NCBI GenBank assembly: GCA_902797275.1 | Contig: CADBSI010000030.1 | Span: forward strand, 1-7,012 | DNA from: an uncultured Erysipelotrichaceae bacterium | GTDB lineage: Bacteria; Bacillota_I; Bacilli_A; RF39; UBA660 | DNA: 7,012 bases | Direction of reading: 5' to 3' | Shown here: positions 1 to 4,802 of the stretch, piece after piece | How the letters are laid out: each line of letters starts with the position of its first letter | Numbering within the stretch: position 1 is the stretch's first letter | Notes under the pieces: generated by a model | Told to the model about the DNA's origin: nothing | The model's input: only the letters and a program-made list of their open reading frames with translations | Databases searched by the model: none | Made by a program: the position numbers and the translations under genes

Positions 1-737
1 CGCCAAAGTTTACCTGAATACCAAACATAATTAAAGTTAATACAAGTACTTGTTCCTGATATATAAGTTATTCCGTCTTCTTCTACTGATAAATTAGTAC
101 ATGTAGAAGTAGTATTATTTACTATTTGTGATTTAATAAGTTCACTTGCAGGTACATCTCTTTTTTGATATAAATCTACTTTAATTGTACCATAGAAGGT
201 TTTATTAATGGCATTATTACCGGCTGCATTATCTATCCATACTTTTAGATATAAAGTTTTAGAAGCATTAACTGCTAGATTATAACCTGTATAAATTATA
301 TTATTATTACTTGATAATAACTTTGGTTCTGTATAAGTCGTATTATCTAGACTAATTGCATATTTTATATATTTAGAATCTAATGTTGAAACATTGTTGG
401 TTCCTTCTTCACTTATAAGTTTTACATCATACCCTTCTATATTCATTGTTCCTGTATTGGTTAAAGTAATAACTGTTGGGTTTTCCGTTAAACCGTCTGC
501 ATCACTTACAGGAAGTTTATTATTTAAATTAACTGTATCACCTGCAATTGTCATGGTTAAATTACCTGACTTGATTGTTATAACATTGTCAGTTTTATCA
601 AAGTTTGTTAAAAGTGCATAACTACTTGATATAAATAAAGTAATTACAAGAAATACAGCTATTATAAGTATTTTCTTTTGTTTATTTATAGCTCTATCAG
701 TGATAGAGGATTTTCTTATTAGATTTGGCTCATTCAT
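1..737 (-). CDS. TasA/camelysin-like secreted protein, N-terminal part (runs off left edge)
   Basis: The first 245 codons are visible; the C-terminus lies beyond base 1. The ATG at 737-735 is preceded by AAGGAG (744-749) and a strong promoter. The cytoplasmic tail (residues 1-22) ends in a KQKK cluster. A hydrophobic segment follows at about 23-38 and then SSSYA, a plausible signal peptidase site after Ala41. After the helix come an 'IKSGNLTMTI' strand (about 55-64) and 'TLTNTGTMNIEGYDVKL' (about 91-107), the pattern of SipW-dependent TasA/camelysin-type beta-sandwich proteins. Residues 190-245 change character, with two similar Cys-containing stretches (STC at Cys213 and Cys232) and then NYVWYSGKLW, a motif I associate with surface proteins of gut Bacilli-type bacteria. 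Role: probably an exported cell-surface or matrix protein, but this is inferred from the fold pattern only. No SipW peptidase gene is visible nearby. A tet-operator-like palindrome overlaps codons 10-16. Confidence 0.8.
   Translation of the reverse strand, partial: MNEPNLIRKSSITDRAINKQKKILIIAVFLVITLFISSSYALLTNFDKTDNVITIKSGNLTMTIAGDTVNLNNKLPVSDADGLTENPTVITLTNTGTMNIEGYDVKLISEEGTNNVSTLDSKYIKYAISLDNTTYTEPKLLSSNNNIIYTGYNLAVNASKTLYLKVWIDNAAGNNAINKTFYGTIKVDLYQKRDVPASELIKSQIVNNTTSTCTNLSVEEDGITYISGTSTCINFNYVWYSGKLW
692..708. promoter_or_regulatory. 17-bp palindrome resembling a tet operator, inside a coding region
   Basis: CTCTATCAGTGATAGAG is a perfect 8-bp inverted repeat around a single central base. 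By recall, the class B tet operators of Tn10 have the same 17-bp core up to one base: the O1 core differs at the central base and the O2 core at one base of the left arm. It overlaps codons 10-16 of the TasA-like gene, about 46-62 bases downstream of the predicted transcription start. A one-base centre suits a dimeric DNA-binding protein better than an RNA hairpin. Whether any TetR-family protein uses it here is unknown. Confidence 0.4.
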
Positions 738-743
738 GATATT

Positions 744-749
744 CTCCTT
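744..749 (-). promoter_or_regulatory. Ribosome binding site of the TasA-like gene
   Basis: AAGGAG on the minus strand lies 6 bases before the ATG at 737. It fixes the start of a gene that has no stop codon in the window. Confidence 0.85.
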
Positions 750-760
750 ACTATAATAAA

Positions 761-789
761 ATTATATCTTAAAGTTAAAAAAAATACAA
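761..789 (-). promoter_or_regulatory. Sigma-A-type promoter of the TasA-like gene
   Basis: On the minus strand, TTGTAT (789-784) and a perfect TATAAT (766-761) are separated by exactly 17 bases. Transcription would start near 754, giving a leader of only about 17 bases with the ribosome binding site almost at its 5' end. This is the best-matching promoter in the window. Confidence 0.75.
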
Positions 790-837
790 GAATTAATCAT
801 GTATTTTTTGATAATTTACATTCTAATAATAATTAAA

Positions 838-2025
838 TTATTTATCTAATAACCAATCTAAAACGTTCATTTTTTTTATTCCATCATAGTCTACTATAGG
901 ATCTACATCCATAGTTAATATATATTTAGGATAATGATCATTTATTTTTTGAAGTGAAGTTAATTCTCTTTCTAGAGTTTTTTTATCTCTTGTTGTATAG
1001 GCAACTTGAAAATATTGTTTTCCCTCTTTATTCTCAGCAACAAAATCAACTTCATTTTCTCCTATTTTTCCTATATATACTTTATAACCACGTCTTTTTA
1101 ATTCTAAATAAACTATATTTTCAAGCATATGTCCTAAATCTAGATTTTTTCTTCCAAGTAAAACATATCGCATAGCTACATCTGTAGCATAATATTTTTC
1201 ACAAGTTTCTAAATATTGTTTTCCTTTTATATCATATCTTGATACTTTATTAAATATATAACTTTCTGTTAAAGCATCTAAATAATTTTCAACTGTATGT
1301 ACAGATATTTTTCTACCATTAGTAGTTAAAGTATCAGCTATTTTTTTAACAGACATAACTGAGCCAACACTTAAAAATAAAAATTCTGTTATGCTTTTAA
1401 GCATTGATATATCAGTTATTTTTTTTCTTAATGCTATATCTTTTATTATTATTGTATTATAAATATTTTCCAAATATTCATCTACTTCTTCTTGACTTTC
1501 TAATTTTAAAGCATAAGGAAATGAACTATTATTAATGTATTTTAAATAAAGTTTTTCATCACCTTCAACATTATAATAATCTCTATATTCTTTAAAAGAT
1601 AATGGCATCATTTCAATTTTTATATACCTACCAGATAATAATGTTGCTAATTCTCCAGATAATAAATAAGCATTTGAACCTGTTATATAAACATCAACAT
1701 TCTTTTTTATATATAAGCCATCTACAGCTTTTTGAAACATTTTTACATTTTGAACTTCATCTAAAAAAACATAATATTTATTATTATCAACTATTTTTTT
1801 GTTTATATAATTATACAAATCTTTATAACTTTCAAAATCATAATCTGGTAATTCTAGATTAATATTTATTATATGGTTATCATCAATTCCTACCTCTTTT
1901 AAATATTTAATATATAAATCATATAATGTTGATTTACCACATCTTCTTATTCCAGTTATAACTTTTATTAAATCTTTATCTTTCCATTTTTTCAGTTTTT
2001 CCAAATATTCTATTCTTTCTATCAT
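838..2025 (-). CDS. DUF4143-type AAA family ATPase
   Basis: The protein has 395 residues when started at the ATG at 2025. That ATG follows GGTGAG (2035-2030), and its product begins MIERIEYL, as is usual for this family. The open frame continues upstream to 2118, but that extension reads through the promoter and palindrome. AAA_14-type ATPase: Walker A GIRRCGKST at residues 25-33, Walker B YVFLDE at 85-90, a TGSNA sensor at 115-119 and an SGRY arginine-finger-like motif at 131-134. A winged-helix-like segment lies at about 218-262 (SVKKIADTL, HTVENYLDAL). The C-terminal DUF4143 part (about 270-395) has a PD-(D/E)XK-like core with Glu302, Asp327 and QVAY at 340-343; a canonical E-x-K triad is not evident, so nuclease activity is doubtful. 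The length is normal for the family. The physiological role of these widespread, often solitary ATPases is not established. It has its own promoter and no linked partner gene is visible. Confidence 0.93.
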   Translation of the reverse strand: MIERIEYLEKLKKWKDKDLIKVITGIRRCGKSTLYDLYIKYLKEVGIDDNHIININLELPDYDFESYKDLYNYINKKIVDNNKYYVFLDEVQNVKMFQKAVDGLYIKKNVDVYITGSNAYLLSGELATLLSGRYIKIEMMPLSFKEYRDYYNVEGDEKLYLKYINNSSFPYALKLESQEEVDEYLENIYNTIIIKDIALRKKITDISMLKSITEFLFLSVGSVMSVKKIADTLTTNGRKISVHTVENYLDALTESYIFNKVSRYDIKGKQYLETCEKYYATDVAMRYVLLGRKNLDLGHMLENIVYLELKRRGYKVYIGKIGENEVDFVAENKEGKQYFQVAYTTRDKKTLERELTSLQKINDHYPKYILTMDVDPIVDYDGIKKMNVLDWLLDK

Positions 2026-2029
2026 TTTT

Positions 2030-2035
2030 CTCACC
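2030..2035 (-). promoter_or_regulatory. Ribosome binding site that decides the ATPase start
   Basis: GGTGAG on the minus strand (GGTGA matches the anti-Shine-Dalgarno end) lies 4 bases before the ATG at 2025. The in-frame ATG at 2037 has no such site upstream and would be almost leaderless, so 2025 is preferred. Confidence 0.65.
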
Positions 2036-2041
2036 ATTAAG

Positions 2042-2070
2042 ATTATAACATACTTTAAAAAAGTTTGCAA
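2042..2070 (-). promoter_or_regulatory. Extended -10 promoter of the DUF4143 ATPase gene
   Basis: On the minus strand, TTGCAA (2070-2065) is followed after 17 bases by TATAAT (2047-2042) with an upstream TGn extension. Transcription would start near 2035, so the leader is only about 10 bases. The -35 box lies within the left arm of the palindrome at 2058-2087. Confidence 0.7.
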
Positions 2071-2087
2071 CAAATTGCAAACTTTTT
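2058..2087. promoter_or_regulatory. Perfect 13-bp inverted repeat over the ATPase promoter (operator candidate)
   Basis: The arms AAAAAGTTTGCAA (2058-2070) and TTGCAAACTTTTT (2075-2087) are exact inverted copies around the 4-base spacer CAAA. The left arm contains the -35 box of the ATPase promoter, so a bound protein would block transcription. The same element could also form an RNA stem-loop followed by a T-run and act as a weak bidirectional terminator. The upstream ABC gene already has its own terminator at 2146-2167, so an operator is the preferred reading. Confidence 0.6.
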
Positions 2088-2137
2088 GTGTTTTTCTGTA
2101 TTTTTTGCATCTTACCATGCTTACAAATCAACAATAA

Positions 2138-2167
2138 TTAAAGAAAAATAGGTATTTAAACCTATTT
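2138..2167 (-). terminator. Rho-independent terminator of the ABC transporter gene
   Basis: On the minus strand, AAATAGGT (2167-2160) and ACCTATTT (2153-2146) form an 8-bp stem with a 6-base loop. TTCTTTAA follows, giving a nearly unbroken T-run. It begins 9 bases after the stop codon at 2177. The stem core is the same as that of the terminator at 4781-4802. Confidence 0.75.
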
Positions 2168-2176
2168 AATATTTTA

Positions 2177-4603
2177 TTATTCTACTCTTAAAGCTTCAAC
2201 TGGATCTTTTTTACTAGCAATTTTAGCAGGTATTAATCCTCCTATTAAAGTTAAGATAATACTTATAATAATTAAAACTATTCCACCTATAATTGGAAGT
2301 TTAGATATATTACTTATATTAGTTATATTTTTAATAATTATATTAATTTGAATATTTAAAAGAATTGTTATAATTATACCAAATAAACCTGAAGTAAAAC
2401 CTATTATAATTGTTTCAGCATTGAAAACTCTTGATATATCTTTTTTACTAGCTCCAATTGCTCTTAAAATACCAATTTCTTTGGTTCTTTCAATTACTGA
2501 TATATATGTAATAATACCTATCATAATACTAGAAACAACTAAACTAATTGTAACAAATGCTATTAAAACATAGCTAATAGTATTAACAATTGAAGATACT
2601 GATCCTATCATTGTTCCTACTAAATCTGTATAATGAATTACATTTTCTTCTAAGTTATTTTCTCTTTGTTTTTTGTTATATTCATTAATTAATTTAACAA
2701 CACTTTTTTTACTTTCAAAATCTTTCATATATAAATTAACACTACTTGGATTATCAAAATCATAAACATTTAATTGATTTAAAACATCTTCATAAGTAGT
2801 TAAATTATCAAATTTTTCATTTGTTAAAATATTTATATTTTTATTATTTAATTGATCTTTTACTATTTGACTATTATTAATTTCTTGTATAACTTTTTGA
2901 ATTAATTTTTTATTATAAGCAATACTACCATTTATTGCTAAAGAAGTAGCACTTTCTTTTTCTTTTATAATACCAACTATTTTTAAAGTCATTCCTTCTT
3001 GAATTAATTTTTTAATACCTTCTTCATCTTCTATTTTAATATATTTATTATTTACTTTTTGATAATAACTAGTAGGTAAAACTAATTTATATTCAAGATT
3101 TAATAAGTCATCATAGTTATAAGTAGTTTTATTAACTGATACACTTTCTCCTTTCATTACTTTAGCTATAATACTTTGTAATTCCATTTGATCTTTTATT
3201 CCTAAAGTATATAAAACATAATCACTTATTTCATTATTTGAATTAGTTATTAACATAAGTTCATTTTCTTCTGTTGCATATTTTCCAGCTAAAACTTCAT
3301 ATTGATTTTTTAATACTTCTTGATTATCAAGCATTTCAGTAAATACATTGTAATTTGAATAACTGCTTTGATAATTATTATTTCCCATTAAAGAAGAAAA
3401 TAAGTCATTAGGATTAACTTTTATAATTTTGTCTTTATTATTTTTATAGATATTTAAAGTAATATTATATTTGTAATTTATATCTAAAACATAATCTTTT
3501 ATTTTAGTATTATTATCTAGATAAGTTTTAAAATCTTTTAAATTATTACTTTTAATTCCCTTAGTCATATTACTTAACATATCAACTACTATATCATTTG
3601 AATAAATTTTATCTAATTCTTGATTAGTTTTTTCTTTTTTAGTCATTAAAGAACTAATTATTTCATCTGTTGAAAACGTTGTTTTTTCAATTATTAAAGG
3701 GTAGCTTGATAAAGCATCTTCTTCTACTCTTTTTATGTAATTGTTAACACCATTTGATAAAGATAAAATTAAAGCAATTCCAATTATACCAATTGATCCA
3801 GCAAAGGAAGTTAAAATTGTTCTTCCTTTCTTGGTTAATAAATTATTAAAACTAAGTGATAAAGCCGTTAGAAAACTCATAGCTATTTTTTTAACTTTAA
3901 AATCTTCTTTTTGATTATCTTCAATTTTATAAGGATTAGTATCTTCTATAATATTACCATCTAGTAATTTAACTACTCTTGTTGAATATTTATAAGCAAG
4001 TTCTTCATTATGAGTTACCATGATAATTAGTTTTTCTTTAGATATTTCTTTTAATAAATCCATTATCTGTAAACTAGTTTTAGAATCTAAAGCTCCAGTT
4101 GGTTCATCTGCTAAAATGATTTCAGGGTTATTAACAATTGCTCTTGCAATAGCAACTCTTTGCATTTGTCCACCTGATAATTGATTTGGTCTTTTATTAA
4201 TTTGTTCATGTAAACCAACTTTATCTAAAGCTTCTATTGCTCTTTTTCTTCTTTCTTTTTTTGATACTCCTGATAAAGTTAAAGCAAGTTCAACATTAGC
4301 AAGAACTGATTGATGGATTATTAAATTATAACTTTGAAATACAAAACCAATTTGATGATTTCTATAACTATCAAAATCAGTACTTTTAAATTTCTTAGTG
4401 GATTTATTATCAATAATTAAATCTCCCTCAGTATATTTATCAAGACCACCTATTATATTTAAAAGGGTAGTTTTCCCACAACCAGATGGTCCTAGAATAG
4501 AAACAAACTCTGATTTTCTAAAATCAATACTGACATTATTTAAAGCTATTACATCTAAATCATTTGTTTTATAAACTTTTTTAATACTTTTTAACTGTAA
4601 CAT
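2177..4603 (-). CDS. Fused ABC transporter ATPase-permease, MacB/FtsX type
   Basis: The protein has 808 residues from the ATG at 4603, which sits 5 bases after GGAGG (4613-4609). The in-frame ATG at 4615 overlaps that site and is unlikely to be used. N-terminal ATPase (about 1-225): Walker A GPSGCGKT at 38-45, Q-loop Gln90, signature LSGGQ at 142-146, Walker B ILADEP at 163-168 and H-loop His198. The FtsX-like permease follows: membrane helix 1 at about 262-283, an extracytoplasmic domain of about 390 residues, and helices at about 678-703, 731-756 and 770-792, with the cytoplasmic ERTKEIGILRAIGASK loop after helix 2 and PVEALRVE at the end. MacB-type pumps have this order and four helices; here the outer domain is clearly longer than in MacB (about 650 residues overall). 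Such transporters use ATP-driven movement to act on peptides, lipids or envelope substrates. The substrate is unknown here, and no partner protein is encoded beside it. Confidence 0.93.
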   Translation of the reverse strand: MLQLKSIKKVYKTNDLDVIALNNVSIDFRKSEFVSILGPSGCGKTTLLNIIGGLDKYTEGDLIIDNKSTKKFKSTDFDSYRNHQIGFVFQSYNLIIHQSVLANVELALTLSGVSKKERRKRAIEALDKVGLHEQINKRPNQLSGGQMQRVAIARAIVNNPEIILADEPTGALDSKTSLQIMDLLKEISKEKLIIMVTHNEELAYKYSTRVVKLLDGNIIEDTNPYKIEDNQKEDFKVKKIAMSFLTALSLSFNNLLTKKGRTILTSFAGSIGIIGIALILSLSNGVNNYIKRVEEDALSSYPLIIEKTTFSTDEIISSLMTKKEKTNQELDKIYSNDIVVDMLSNMTKGIKSNNLKDFKTYLDNNTKIKDYVLDINYKYNITLNIYKNNKDKIIKVNPNDLFSSLMGNNNYQSSYSNYNVFTEMLDNQEVLKNQYEVLAGKYATEENELMLITNSNNEISDYVLYTLGIKDQMELQSIIAKVMKGESVSVNKTTYNYDDLLNLEYKLVLPTSYYQKVNNKYIKIEDEEGIKKLIQEGMTLKIVGIIKEKESATSLAINGSIAYNKKLIQKVIQEINNSQIVKDQLNNKNINILTNEKFDNLTTYEDVLNQLNVYDFDNPSSVNLYMKDFESKKSVVKLINEYNKKQRENNLEENVIHYTDLVGTMIGSVSSIVNTISYVLIAFVTISLVVSSIMIGIITYISVIERTKEIGILRAIGASKKDISRVFNAETIIIGFTSGLFGIIITILLNIQINIIIKNITNISNISKLPIIGGIVLIIISIILTLIGGLIPAKIASKKDPVEALRVE

Positions 4604-4608
4604 TTTTT

Positions 4609-4613
4609 CCTCC
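4609..4613 (-). promoter_or_regulatory. Ribosome binding site that decides the ABC transporter start
   Basis: GGAGG on the minus strand lies 5 bases upstream of the ATG at 4603. Using the upstream in-frame ATG at 4615 would put this site inside the coding region, so the shorter protein is preferred. Confidence 0.85.
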
Positions 4614-4615
4614 AT

Positions 4616-4656
4616 ATGGCTTCATTTTATCATTTATTTTTTTATAGTCAAGCCAT
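4616..4656. repeat. 7-bp inverted repeat bracketing the ABC transporter promoter
   Basis: ATGGCTT (4616-4622) and AAGCCAT (4650-4656) are exact inverted copies 27 bases apart. One arm overlaps the first base of the -35 box and the other covers the likely transcription start. It could be a two-half-site operator, but 7-bp arms at this distance may also arise by chance in AT-rich DNA. Confidence 0.3.
4624..4651 (-). promoter_or_regulatory. Promoter of the ABC transporter gene
   Basis: On the minus strand, TTGACT (4651-4646) and TAAAAT (4629-4624) are spaced by 16 bases, with a TGn extension before the -10 box. Transcription would begin near 4617, only a few bases before the ribosome binding site. 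Confidence 0.65.
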
Positions 4657-4780
4657 TTTTTTAAAATAATTTAATTAATTTTTTCTAATTTTTTAATTTA
4701 ATTAATAAATAAATTTAATTTTCAATTTTACTTATTTTATTTATTTAAATTGTAATTTTTACTAAATAATTATATTAAAA
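4657..4780. other. Extremely AT-rich spacer without a gene
   Basis: This 124-base spacer between the Ig-like gene's terminator and the ABC promoter region is made almost entirely of A and T, with many TTAATTAA-like runs. I see no open frame with a ribosome binding site, no RNA gene and no further promoter. Confidence 0.6.
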
Positions 4781-4802
4781 AAATAGGTAAAAATACCTAT
4801 TT
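4771..4802 (-). terminator. Rho-independent terminator overlapping the stop of the Ig-like gene
   Basis: On the minus strand, AAATAGGTA (4802-4794) and TACCTATTT (4789-4781) form a perfect 9-bp stem with a TTTT loop, followed by TTTTTAATAT. The TAG stop codon (4799-4797) lies inside the 5' side of the stem, so coding and termination signals overlap. Confidence 0.85.

Noticed and set aside
394..621. Plus-strand open frame opposite the TasA-like gene
   Set aside because: It mirrors a well-supported minus-strand gene with promoter and ribosome binding site, and shows no start signal of its own.
785..837. Possible terminator after the ATPase gene
   Set aside because: Only a weak, interrupted AT pairing (GAAT...ATTC) is visible, with no solid stem or clean T-run, so I do not call it.
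954..1862. Two plus-strand open frames (954-1175 and 1602-1862) opposite the ATPase gene
   Set aside because: Both are low-complexity, Leu/Phe/Tyr-rich translations of the complement of a conserved ATPase gene, without ribosome binding sites.
2058..2087. Palindrome as a simple terminator of the ABC gene
   Set aside because: That gene already has a terminator directly after its stop codon, and this palindrome lies on the next gene's -35 box. A secondary terminator role is still possible.
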